Shown: piece by piece, positions 40,845-48,279 of the stretch | How the letters are laid out: every line of letters begins with the position of its first letter | Position numbering within the stretch: the first letter of the stretch is position 1 | Origin: Tannerella sp. | GTDB taxonomy: Bacteria > Bacteroidota > Bacteroidia > Bacteroidales > Tannerellaceae | Length of the DNA stretch: 64,000 bases | Direction: 5' to 3' | NCBI GenBank assembly: GCA_031285565.1 | Contig: JAITVY010000105.1 | Coordinates: 1 to 64,000 of the forward strand | Notes under the pieces: model-generated | What the model was told of the DNA's origin: nothing | The model's input: only the letters and a program-made list of their open reading frames with translations | Database searches by the model: none | Position numbers and translations under genes: made by a program

Positions 40845-40864
40845 TTATTGATTAATAAAATGAG

Positions 40865-40872
40865 TATTTTTG
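40865..40872 (+). promoter_or_regulatory. -7 box of the nrfHA operon
   Basis: TATTTTTG fits TAnnTTTG. The predicted start (about 40879) lies before the hairpin at 40896-40927. Confidence 0.6.
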
Positions 40873-40895
40873 TTTCAGGAGATTTAAACAGTTTA

Positions 40896-40927
40896 TTAGG
40901 GGTTGTTCAAATTTAAACAACCCCTAA
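40896..40927 (+). promoter_or_regulatory. Perfect hairpin in the nrfH leader
   Basis: TTAGGGGTTGTT and AACAACCCCTAA pair over 12 bases with an 8-base loop. The hairpin ends 14 nt before the nrfH ATG (40942), so it may affect stability or translation. It has no T tract and is not a typical terminator. Confidence 0.6.
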
Positions 40928-40941
40928 GTATAGGGCATACC

Positions 40942-41529
40942 ATGAAGAAATTTTTAGAATATATACCCAGTCAATTTATTCTGCCTTTATTTATTATCGG
41001 GGGATTAGCAGTAGGTTTGGGTGGTTATACGGTTTTTATGTCGAGGGCACATTCTTATCTTTCGGATGAACCTGCGGCATGTGTAAACTGTCATATAATG
41101 GCGCCTTATTACCAATCGTGGAATCATAGCTCGCATGCACAATGGGCCACCTGTAATGATTGTCATGTACCGCAGGATAATGTAGCGGAAAAGTATGCAT
41201 TTAAAGCGATGGATGGTTTGTATCATGCTGCTGTTTTCACAGTTAAAGGCGAACCGGACGTCATACGTCCCCGTGATGCCAGTAATACGGTTGTTATGAA
41301 TAATTGTATTCGTTGCCATACACAGCTAAATACGGAATTTGTTAAGACAGGGATGATTACATATGCAGATGTGCAGGAGGATAAAGGCAAAGCTTGTTGG
41401 GATTGTCACACCAATGTTCCGCATACGAAAATAAGTAATTTGTCGTCTTCCCCGAATGCGATTGTACCATTGCCGGAATCACCGGTTCCTGACTGGCTGA
41501 AGGAGATGATGAGATCTCAAAAGCCCTGA
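40942..41529 (+). CDS. nrfH: Cytochrome c nitrite reductase, small subunit
   Basis: Membrane-anchored tetraheme cytochrome that takes electrons from menaquinol and passes them to NrfA. Read from MKKFLEYIPSQFILPLFI (40942), the first ATG after the leader hairpin, giving 195 residues. An N-terminal anchor (PLFIIGGLAVGLGGYTVFM) is followed by four heme motifs: CVNCHIM (near 47, with the axial Met of heme 1), CNDCH (near 71), CIRCH (near 118) and CWDCH (near 152). nrfA follows 184 bases later. The stop codon lies within a hairpin. Confidence 0.96.
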   Translation: MKKFLEYIPSQFILPLFIIGGLAVGLGGYTVFMSRAHSYLSDEPAACVNCHIMAPYYQSWNHSSHAQWATCNDCHVPQDNVAEKYAFKAMDGLYHAAVFTVKGEPDVIRPRDASNTVVMNNCIRCHTQLNTEFVKTGMITYADVQEDKGKACWDCHTNVPHTKISNLSSSPNAIVPLPESPVPDWLKEMMRSQKP

Positions 41530-41539
41530 AGGGGCTTTT
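41519..41539 (+). terminator. Hairpin spanning the nrfH stop codon
   Basis: AAAAGCCC-TGAAG-GGGCTTTT, an 8-bp stem with the TGA stop in the loop. It may weaken transcription or protect the 3' end, since nrfA must be transcribed past it. It also resembles the CCCCTAAAGGGG repeats at 8755 and 8801. Confidence 0.4.
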
Positions 41540-41613
41540 CAATTGACAATTGAGAGTTGACAATTGACAATGGGAGGAAATCGTCATGTCGAACTATGTG
41601 AGACATCTCATCT
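41535..41613. repeat. TTGACAATTGACAA-type repeat and a dispersed-repeat remnant
   Basis: The nrfH-nrfA gap holds CAATTGACAATTGAGAGTTG followed by ACAATTGACAATGG, then GTCATGTCGAACTATGTGAG with ACATCTC, a string resembling dispersed repeats of many Bacteroidota. The same TTGACAATTGACAA motif stands after the porin stop (40778-40794). The rest of the gap to 41713 is AT-rich, without a gene. Confidence 0.6.
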
Positions 41614-41713
41614 AAACAGTTAAAAAGGAGAAGTTAAGAGTTGAAATGTAAGAGAAAATTAAGGTGACTGATTACTGATAGCTAATAAGAAATAATAAAT
41701 AAAAATATCGGAT

Positions 41714-43213
41714 ATGTTTAAGAAATTAACTGAGGCAATTAAGCGTAAACCTATCATTGGATGGGGGATATTTTTGGTTGTGATGGCAGGTGTATTCGTT
41801 CTGGGTTTACTTGCCGCATCTATTACAGAGCGCAGAGCTGAAATAGCAACCTTGTACAATAACAAGAAAGTGGATATAAGCGGTATTGAGTCAAAAAATG
41901 AGATCTGGGGTGAGAATTATCCACGTGAGTATAATACCTGGAAGAATACTCAAAATATGGATTTCAAAAGCAAGCATCTTGGGAATATGCCTGAAGATGT
42001 ATTGGAACATCGTCCGGAAATGGTTATTCTCTGGGCGGGATATGCTTTTTCGCGTGATTACTCTGCCCCGCGAGGACATATGCATGCCATTGAAGATATG
42101 CGTGTGACATTAAGAACCGGTACTCCTGATGAACATACAGCCGATATGCAACCGGCTACGTGCTGGACATGTAAAAGTCCGGATGTCCCCCGGATGATGC
42201 ACGAAATGGGGATTGCTAATTTTTATAAAGATAAATGGAGCGCAATGGGTAGTGAAATCGTGAATCCGATCGGATGTGCCGATTGTCATGATCCCCAGAC
42301 CATGAATCTCACGATTACACGTCCGGCTTTAATTGAGGCTTTTGAGAATAGAGGGAAAGATATAACTGAGGCTACTCCTCAGGAAATGCGTTCGTTGGTT
42401 TGTGCACAGTGCCATGTGGAATATTATTTCAAGGGTGAAGAGAAATACCTGACATTTCCCTGGCACGATGGTATGACGGTAGAAGATATGGAGAGGTATT
42501 ATGATGAGGTTGAATTCACTGACTGGACACATGCACTTAGTAAGGCTCCTATGCTGAAAGCGCAACATCCGGATTATGAATTATTCCTTCTCGGGCCACA
42601 TGCGCAACGTGGATTGTCATGTGCCGATTGCCATATGCCATATATGTCGGAAGGCGGAATTAAATATTCCAATCATCAGGTTATGAGTCCGTTGAAAAAT
42701 ATCTCTTCAACATGTCAAACGTGCCATCGCGACAGTGAGGATAATTTGCGTAATTATGTATACCAATATCAGGATAAAGCGTTGGAAATCCGGGATCGCA
42801 TTGAAAAAGAACTTTCTAAAGCGCATATAATGGCGAAAACAGCCTGGGATAAAGGTGCAGCAGAAAATGAAATGCAGGCTTCCCTGAAATTACTCCGTCA
42901 GGCTCAGTGGCGGTGGGATTTTGCAGTTGCTTCGCACGGAGGTTCTTTCCATGCTCCGGTGGAAACACAACGGATCCTTGCACATAGTCTGGATCGTACC
43001 ATGCAGGCACAGCTCGAGCTTCAAAAAGTATTATTTGCTTATGGGGTGACGGATTTGGATATGCCCGATATTTCAACGAAGGACAAGGCTCAGATGTATA
43101 TCGGTTTGGATATGAATACACTTAAAAATAATAAAGATCAATGGAATAAGACTGTAATTCCGAAATGGGTCGAAGAGGCAAAAAGAAAAGATAGGTTAGC
43201 AAGTTTAAAATGA
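41714..43213 (+). CDS. nrfA: Cytochrome c nitrite reductase (ammonia-forming), catalytic subunit
   Basis: Pentaheme enzyme that reduces nitrite to ammonium with six electrons on the outer face of the inner membrane. 499 residues, with an N-terminal membrane anchor or signal (WGIFLVVMAGVFVLGLLAAS, 17-36). The active-site heme motif CWTCK (150-154) has the diagnostic lysine. Four further motifs follow: CADCH (near 190), CAQCH (near 232), CADCH (near 301) and CQTCH (near 337). The calcium-site region and GLSCADCHMPYMSEGGIKYS are normal. It overlaps the resB start by four bases and depends on NrfH for electrons. Confidence 0.98.
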   Translation: MFKKLTEAIKRKPIIGWGIFLVVMAGVFVLGLLAASITERRAEIATLYNNKKVDISGIESKNEIWGENYPREYNTWKNTQNMDFKSKHLGNMPEDVLEHRPEMVILWAGYAFSRDYSAPRGHMHAIEDMRVTLRTGTPDEHTADMQPATCWTCKSPDVPRMMHEMGIANFYKDKWSAMGSEIVNPIGCADCHDPQTMNLTITRPALIEAFENRGKDITEATPQEMRSLVCAQCHVEYYFKGEEKYLTFPWHDGMTVEDMERYYDEVEFTDWTHALSKAPMLKAQHPDYELFLLGPHAQRGLSCADCHMPYMSEGGIKYSNHQVMSPLKNISSTCQTCHRDSEDNLRNYVYQYQDKALEIRDRIEKELSKAHIMAKTAWDKGAAENEMQASLKLLRQAQWRWDFAVASHGGSFHAPVETQRILAHSLDRTMQAQLELQKVLFAYGVTDLDMPDISTKDKAQMYIGLDMNTLKNNKDQWNKTVIPKWVEEAKRKDRLASLK

Positions 43214-44475
43214 AGCAGTCGACTCGTGAGATGTGGCAATATCCCTGGCGCTATAAAGAAAGCATTGCTTTTGTGTCAGGGATTATTTTTGTAGGGATTG
43301 TTTTGCAGTTTGCAACAGGTTCATTTGATTTTAGTATCATACAGTCTCCTGTAAATATAATACTTGGAGTATGTATGATAGTTTTACTTTCTTTATTTTT
43401 CCTGCTTCGTAATCATCCTTTTTATAAATGGTTTTCGGGAGTCCCATTCTCTGTAACTTTAATTGCCACTTTGCTGATATTAGGAGTGGTTATGGGTCTT
43501 ACCCCTCAAAAAGCAGGGCATGTGCATGGTGAACGAACGTTTTTTTCATTACTGGGATTTGACCGGATGACATCATCCTGGCCGTTTGTACTCATTTATT
43601 TTTTCATATTATTATCGCTAGGAGCATTGATTCTTCGTCGTTTAATACCTTTTCGGAAAAAGGATTATGCGTTTTATTTGAATCATATCGGTTTATGGAT
43701 TTTATTATTCGCAGCCGGGTTAGGATCTTCGGATATAAGAAGATATGTAATGCATATTCGTGAAGGAGAAACGGAATGGCGTGTATACAGTGAGCAAAAA
43801 GATGTATTGGAGTTGCCTATTGCTATCGAGCTGAATGATTTTTATATGGAAGAATATCCTCCGAAGCTTGCCATTATTAACCGTAATACCGGTCAGGTGC
43901 AACCTGAAGAGACACCTGACTATTTCCAGATAGATACGGAACGGCCGGAAGGTGAATTGGCCGGGTGGGAAGTGCGGCTGGAAACATATATTCATGAAGC
44001 GATCCGGAACAGTGACAGCACTTATCATGAAGTTCATATGCCCGGAGCATCGCCGGCAGCTTATGTTTATGCACAAAATAAAGCTACAGGAGAATCTACT
44101 GCGGGATGGATTTGTGGAGGAAATATTTCGCAGCTTTATATGGTGTTAAATCTGGATTCTACGTATTGTGTGGTTATGACGCAACCGGAACCTAAGCGGT
44201 TTGTTTCGGATATCCACATTATGACAGAGAACAGGCAGGAGGCACATGCGCTTCTTGAAGTGAATAAACCCTACCGGATGGGTAACTGGATGCTATATCA
44301 GTACGGATATGATAATGAGGCAGGTAAATTGTCAACATATAGTAGTATTGAACTCGTGTATGATCCCTGGGTGACCCCGGTATATATCGGTATATGTATG
44401 TTGGCTGCCGGATCCGTTTGTATGTTATGGAGTGGCAACAGAAGGAGAGAAGGAGTGAATAATGACGTGGGATGA
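43210..44475 (+). CDS. resB: Cytochrome c biogenesis protein, ResB/Ccs1 type
   Basis: A 421-residue membrane protein of the system II cytochrome c assembly machinery. It has about four transmembrane segments (SIAFVSGIIFVGIVLQFATG, NIILGVCMIVLLSLFFLLRN, SVTLIATLLILGVVMGL, and one near 405: WVTPVYIGICMLAAGSVCML) and a large periplasmic domain between the third and last. Together with the CcsA protein encoded next it delivers heme to apocytochromes, here NrfH and NrfA. The start overlaps nrfA (ATGA), typical of translational coupling. Confidence 0.88.
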   Translation: MKQSTREMWQYPWRYKESIAFVSGIIFVGIVLQFATGSFDFSIIQSPVNIILGVCMIVLLSLFFLLRNHPFYKWFSGVPFSVTLIATLLILGVVMGLTPQKAGHVHGERTFFSLLGFDRMTSSWPFVLIYFFILLSLGALILRRLIPFRKKDYAFYLNHIGLWILLFAAGLGSSDIRRYVMHIREGETEWRVYSEQKDVLELPIAIELNDFYMEEYPPKLAIINRNTGQVQPEETPDYFQIDTERPEGELAGWEVRLETYIHEAIRNSDSTYHEVHMPGASPAAYVYAQNKATGESTAGWICGGNISQLYMVLNLDSTYCVVMTQPEPKRFVSDIHIMTENRQEAHALLEVNKPYRMGNWMLYQYGYDNEAGKLSTYSSIELVYDPWVTPVYIGICMLAAGSVCMLWSGNRRREGVNNDVG

Positions 44476-45238
44476 TTTTTTATGGTTTGCAATTCCGGCC
44501 ATTATTTGCTGGCTGACTGCAGGTATTACGATTTATGCCTTTAAACGTAAGATCGGCGAATGGCTGATGCTATGCGGTATTTTGATTTTTGCAGCTTTTA
44601 TTGTGGGGCTATGGATTGGACAGGAACGTCCGCCGATGCGAACTATTGGTGAAACACGTTTGTGGTATTCATTTTTTCTTTCGATTGTCGGGTTTATAAC
44701 TTATAAACATTGGAAATATAAATGGTTGCTGTCATTTTCAGGTCTGATGGCTATTGTTTTTACCTGTATAAATATTTTTAAGCCGGAAATTCATTCCAAA
44801 CATTTGATGCCTGCTTTACAGAGTTATTGGTTTGTACCTCATGTTACGGTTTATATTCTTTCGTATGCAATGCTGGCGGCAGCAACCATTGCATCTTTTA
44901 TCCAGCTTCGTAAATTAGGCAGAGGAAGCTCTGACAGTCAGCTTTACCAGTTAATGGATAACCTTGTATATGTGGGATTCGGCTTTTTAATGTTAGGCAT
45001 GCTGATGGGTTGTATTTGGGCTAAAGAAGCTTGGGGACATTACTGGTCGTGGGACCCGAAAGAAACATGGGCTTTTGTGACAGCGGCAGCTTATCTGGTC
45101 TATATCCATTTACGTTTGCGATCATCTCATCCACGGTTTACGTTGTGGATGCTTCCCGTATCATTTGTTTTGTTGTTAATCACATGGATTGGGGTTAATT
45201 ATTTGCCTGCGGCGCAGGGGAGTATACATGTGTATTAA
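44462..45238 (+). CDS. ccsA: Cytochrome c biogenesis protein CcsA
   Basis: Heme handling and ligation protein of system II, 258 residues, with about eight transmembrane segments. The tryptophan-rich heme-binding motif is clear in WAKEAWGHYWSWDPKETWAF (near 188), with flanking His residues in PHVTVYILSYAMLAA and GVNYLPAAQGSIHVY. It overlaps resB by 14 bases and closes the nrfH-nrfA-resB-ccsA operon, which is thus self-sufficient for making its own cytochromes. Confidence 0.93.
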   Translation: MTWDDFLWFAIPAIICWLTAGITIYAFKRKIGEWLMLCGILIFAAFIVGLWIGQERPPMRTIGETRLWYSFFLSIVGFITYKHWKYKWLLSFSGLMAIVFTCINIFKPEIHSKHLMPALQSYWFVPHVTVYILSYAMLAAATIASFIQLRKLGRGSSDSQLYQLMDNLVYVGFGFLMLGMLMGCIWAKEAWGHYWSWDPKETWAFVTAAAYLVYIHLRLRSSHPRFTLWMLPVSFVLLLITWIGVNYLPAAQGSIHVY

Positions 45239-45290
45239 TTGTTAATGATTAATGGTTAGTTATTAATGAGTAATTAATTCAATTACTAGG
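45239..45290. repeat. TTAATGATTAATGGTTAG-type string
   Basis: TTAATGATTAATGGTTAGTT follows the ccsA stop; the mirror string ATTAACCATTAATCATTAAT stands before leuB (5337-5358). This is one of the recurring intergenic motifs of the window. Confidence 0.5.
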
Positions 45291-45341
45291 ATGGTGCAAC
45301 AATTTAACGGATATGGTTGTTAAACAATAAAATGCTTCGCT

Positions 45342-45701
45342 ATGACGAAAATCCAGATAAAACGCGTATATGATCCCGATAGCAAGGCCGATGGCTTTCG
45401 TGTGCTGGTGGATAAACTGTGGCCAAGAGGGGTAAAAAAGGAAAATCTGCATTACGATTACTGGGCAAAAGAAATCGCACCATCAACAGCTTTGCGTCAA
45501 TGGTTTCATCAGGATCAGGGAAAGCATTGGACTGAATTTCGTGAGAAATATATTCATGAGTTGAATGAAAGTCCGGATGCCGGACATTTTTTAGACGAGA
45601 TTAAAAGAAAGGAAATAGTAACCTTATTGTATGCTTCTAAGAATGGAAAAGAAAATCACGCACTCGTCTTACAGGAGTATTTGACAAAGCATTTAAAATA
45701 A
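45342..45701 (+). CDS. DUF488-family protein
   Basis: A 119-residue soluble protein matching the compact DUF488 (YeaO-like) family: IQIKRVYDPDSKADGFRVLV (4-23), DKLWPRGVKKENLHYDYWAK (24-43), APSTALRQWFHQDQGKHWTE, FREKYIHEL and VTLLYASKNGKENHALVLQE. The function of the family is not established. The gene stands alone after the nrf operon and upstream of the PepSY protein gene. Confidence 0.9.
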   Translation: MTKIQIKRVYDPDSKADGFRVLVDKLWPRGVKKENLHYDYWAKEIAPSTALRQWFHQDQGKHWTEFREKYIHELNESPDAGHFLDEIKRKEIVTLLYASKNGKENHALVLQEYLTKHLK

Positions 45702-45726
45702 ATGTAGGCTCGTAAATTAATTTTAC

Positions 45727-45744
45727 ATGTAATTATAATTACAT
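45727..45744 (+). promoter_or_regulatory. Crp/Fnr-type palindrome, PepSY gene promoter
   Basis: ATGTAATTATAATTACAT is a perfect 18-bp palindrome of the same GTAAT-N4-ATTAC type as at the porin and nrf promoters. Its centre is 37.5 bases before the end of TATCTTTG (45766-45773), one base more than in the other two. Confidence 0.7.
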
Positions 45745-45765
45745 ATTTAAAAGCGGATAATCATT

Positions 45766-45773
45766 TATCTTTG
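45766..45773 (+). promoter_or_regulatory. -7 box of the PepSY gene
   Basis: TATCTTTG, a perfect -7 box, 49 nt before the ATG at 45823. No -33 TTTG at the right spacing. Confidence 0.6.
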
Positions 45774-45822
45774 TATTTCTGAAAATATACAAAGAATCTG
45801 ACTTGTGAGAAAAAGATAATCG

Positions 45823-47325
45823 ATGCGTTTTTTTACGAAATATCATAAATGGGGTGGTCTTGTTATCGCTTTTTTTGTTATAATGTTCTCGCTTTCCGGA
45901 ATTGTATTAAATCACCGGAAAGTGTTTTCATCTGTCGATATTCCGCGAAAGGTTTTACCGGAGGAATTCCGGTTCTCAAATTGGAATAATGCTGCTGCTA
46001 AAGGTTCGCTGAAGCTTTCGTCGGATTCCGTTTTATTATATGGAACGGCGGGAATCTGGTTGACTGATTCGTTACAGTCATCTTTTTCGGAGTTTGCATA
46101 CGGAATGAAGAAAGGTGCCGATAACCAGATTGTAAACCGTATTGTAAAAGCATCCGGGGGATCCATTTATGCTGTTACAACATTTGATTTTTACAAGTTG
46201 GGCGAAAATAACCAATGGGCAAGCATGACTGCACAGGCAGGTATTACCGAACGCATAGTCGATCTGGAAATAGCAGGTGATACGATGGTTATTCTTACAC
46301 GTTCACATTTGTATTATTCACAAATGCCTTTTTCGCAATTTACATGTGTCGAATTAAACCGTCCGAACGATTATACGCCTGAAACAAACTTATTCCGTTT
46401 TTTCTGGCTTTTGCATAGTGGTCAGCTGTTTGGTATTGCGGGACAACTTTTTGTTGATTTCTTAGGGCTATTGTTAATAACCCTATCTATTACGGGAGTG
46501 ATTTATTTTTTCAGCCCGAAATTAATCAAACGTAGAAAAAGGAGGAATAAACCTACCAAACGACTTATACATACAATGAAAGTTTCTGTCAGGTGGCATA
46601 ATAAGATAGGTATCCTGTTTTTGTTCTTTTTTCTTCTGTTGTCGGTTACTGGTATGTTTTTGCGTCCACCCTTATTGATTGCAGTTGTACGTTCGAAGAT
46701 AAAGAATATTCCGGGCACTGTGCTTCATACTTCTAATCCCTGGAATGATAAATTGCGAACCATACGGTATGAACCGGATTCTCAGCAATATTTGCTTTAT
46801 ACATCGTCCGGATTTTATACAATCAGGAATTTCCTGGCCATACCACATAAAACTCAGGTAACGCCTCCGGTCAGTGTAATGGGGGTTACGGTACTTGAAC
46901 CAACATCCGGTGGCTGGCTGGTTGGTTCGTTCAGCGGTCTGTTCCATTGGAACCGGAATACAGGGATGATTATAAATTGTCATACCGGAGAGCTTGTACG
47001 TGGTGTACAAAGAGGCCGTCCCGTATCTACATTTCCTGTAAGTGGTTACAGTAGTGATTTTGCAGTTCCGGTTGTTTTTGAATATTATAAAGGGGCTTTG
47101 ACTTTTGATACGGGCCGTAGTTTTGCTTCTATGCCCCATGAACTGGAAGATGGACGGATGTCGCTCTGGCATTTTGCGCTTGAAGTGCATACGGGCCGCA
47201 TTTACAACCTGATTCTGGGTGTTTTTGCTGATCTTTATGTATTTCTGGCTGGTTTGTTAATCTCGTTGATATTTATCTCCGGTTACATTCTTTATCGTAA
47301 GAAGTATAAAAAAAGAACTCCTTAA
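45823..47325 (+). CDS. PepSY-associated transmembrane protein
   Basis: A 500-residue membrane protein of the PepSY-TM type, a family often linked to iron uptake or ferric reduction. N-terminal segment FTKYHKWGGLVIAFFVIMFS with its conserved His (residue 7), then a periplasmic domain, a TM near 210 (LFVDFLGLLLITLSITGVIY), a second basic loop with VRWHNKIGILFLFFFLLLSV (His near 258), another periplasmic domain, and a last TM pair near 455-490 (HTGRIYNLILGVFADLYVFL). The paired His residues near helix ends could bind heme. The Crp/Fnr-type palindrome upstream links it to the nrf regulon. Confidence 0.85.
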   Translation: MRFFTKYHKWGGLVIAFFVIMFSLSGIVLNHRKVFSSVDIPRKVLPEEFRFSNWNNAAAKGSLKLSSDSVLLYGTAGIWLTDSLQSSFSEFAYGMKKGADNQIVNRIVKASGGSIYAVTTFDFYKLGENNQWASMTAQAGITERIVDLEIAGDTMVILTRSHLYYSQMPFSQFTCVELNRPNDYTPETNLFRFFWLLHSGQLFGIAGQLFVDFLGLLLITLSITGVIYFFSPKLIKRRKRRNKPTKRLIHTMKVSVRWHNKIGILFLFFFLLLSVTGMFLRPPLLIAVVRSKIKNIPGTVLHTSNPWNDKLRTIRYEPDSQQYLLYTSSGFYTIRNFLAIPHKTQVTPPVSVMGVTVLEPTSGGWLVGSFSGLFHWNRNTGMIINCHTGELVRGVQRGRPVSTFPVSGYSSDFAVPVVFEYYKGALTFDTGRSFASMPHELEDGRMSLWHFALEVHTGRIYNLILGVFADLYVFLAGLLISLIFISGYILYRKKYKKRTP

Positions 47326-47466
47326 AAATAATAGACGTTAAAAAATAACGTTTCTGTTTTAATGAACAGATGTATAATGTCGTTAATATATGACAGAGCG
47401 TTAAAATTTCCTATACTGATTTGTTTTTATTTTTTAAACAGGCTGGGATGTGTGGGAATATGTTTC

Positions 47467-47474
47467 TACATTTG
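47467..47474 (+). promoter_or_regulatory. -7 box of the sigma-factor gene
   Basis: TACATTTG matches TAnnTTTG, ~70 nt before the ATG at 47544; no -33 TTTG is seen at 19-21 nt. Earlier in the gap 47332-47348 holds an ACGTTA-N5-TAACGT palindrome that might end the PepSY transcript. Confidence 0.5.
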
Positions 47475-47543
47475 TCAGGCACGATTATTAACATTACATA
47501 TTGAAAAACTAAATACCATAAAGTGAGAGAATCTGTTACTACT

Positions 47544-48128
47544 ATGCAAGAAATAGATGCCAATAGCACCCGGATAGACTTTTGTCTTCAAAGGATCTCA
47601 AAATACGGGTGTTCCGATTCTTTCAGAGAATTGTATAATCATTATTACAACCGACTTTTCCGTCAGGCATTATACTATTTGAATAATAATCCGGATTATG
47701 CACAGGAGGTTGTTTCAGACGTTTTTATTGCCTTGTGGCAGGGACGTGCGGTATTGTCGGAAGTAAAAAGTCCTGATGATTATCTTTTTATCGCATTGAA
47801 GCATGCAGCAGCACGATATATTGAGAAAAATTATAAGCATCGCAGGGAATTATTGACTGAAAACTTACCGGATATACAGTCTGATGATCTATTGGGAGAC
47901 TTAAACCTGATTGACCGGGAATTGAGAGATAAATACAGAGAGGCTTTAAATCTTTTACCACCCCGGTGTGCAGAAGTGTTTCGCCTGGTCAGGGAAGAAC
48001 GGAAGAAATATTCGGAGGTAGCCGAATTGTTAGGGATATCTGTTAAAACCGTAGATAACCAGATGAATAAAGCTGTTAAGATGTTGTATGCCCAACTAAA
48101 AGAAAATCTTTTTTTTATTTTTTTCTAA
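47544..48128 (+). CDS. RNA polymerase sigma factor, ECF type
   Basis: A 194-residue ECF sigma factor read from the ATG at 47544 (MQEIDANSTRIDF); a GTG seven codons upstream is possible but less likely. Region 2 shows FRELYNHYYNRLFRQALYYL and DYAQEVVSDVFIALWQGRAV (near 52-71). Region 4 shows LPPRCAEVFRLVREERKKYS and EVAELLGISVKTVDNQMNKA (near 160). It is of the Bacteroidota type that pairs with FecR-like anti-sigma factors and TonB receptors. Unusually, no intact fecR follows directly; the nearest is 3.9 kb downstream, after a TonB receptor/DUF4249 pair. Confidence 0.93.
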   Translation: MQEIDANSTRIDFCLQRISKYGCSDSFRELYNHYYNRLFRQALYYLNNNPDYAQEVVSDVFIALWQGRAVLSEVKSPDDYLFIALKHAAARYIEKNYKHRRELLTENLPDIQSDDLLGDLNLIDRELRDKYREALNLLPPRCAEVFRLVREERKKYSEVAELLGISVKTVDNQMNKAVKMLYAQLKENLFFIFF

Positions 48129-48279
48129 AAACGGATAGGGAGTTTTATTGTTTTCTGTCTCTTTATTATCAGAATAGCCGATTCAAGGATTTTTGAAATA
48201 TAAAGCAGGATGTATATCTAAAACAGAAACAGTTTTTTTAATTGAATAATAAATAGAGCGCCAAAACTAAATCTGATTT
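48129..48279 (+). pseudogene. Linker with a fecR remnant between sigma factor and first TonB receptor
   Basis: 48133-48185 resembles the sequence ahead of the intact fecR (51957-52012: GGATAGGGA, CTCTTTATT, AGAACAGCCGAT). At 48193-48232, TTGAAATATAAA matches the first codons (M)KYK of fecR with ATG changed to TTG, and CTAAAACAGAAA matches a stretch a few codons on. 48242-48282 (GCGCCAAAACTAAATCT) matches the sequence between fecR and the second receptor gene. The first fecR copy thus seems deleted but for its edges. Confidence 0.65.

Noticed and set aside
47523-47543. GTG start for the sigma factor
   Set aside because: An ATG seven codons downstream fits the family length better; the region upstream shows no coding signal.
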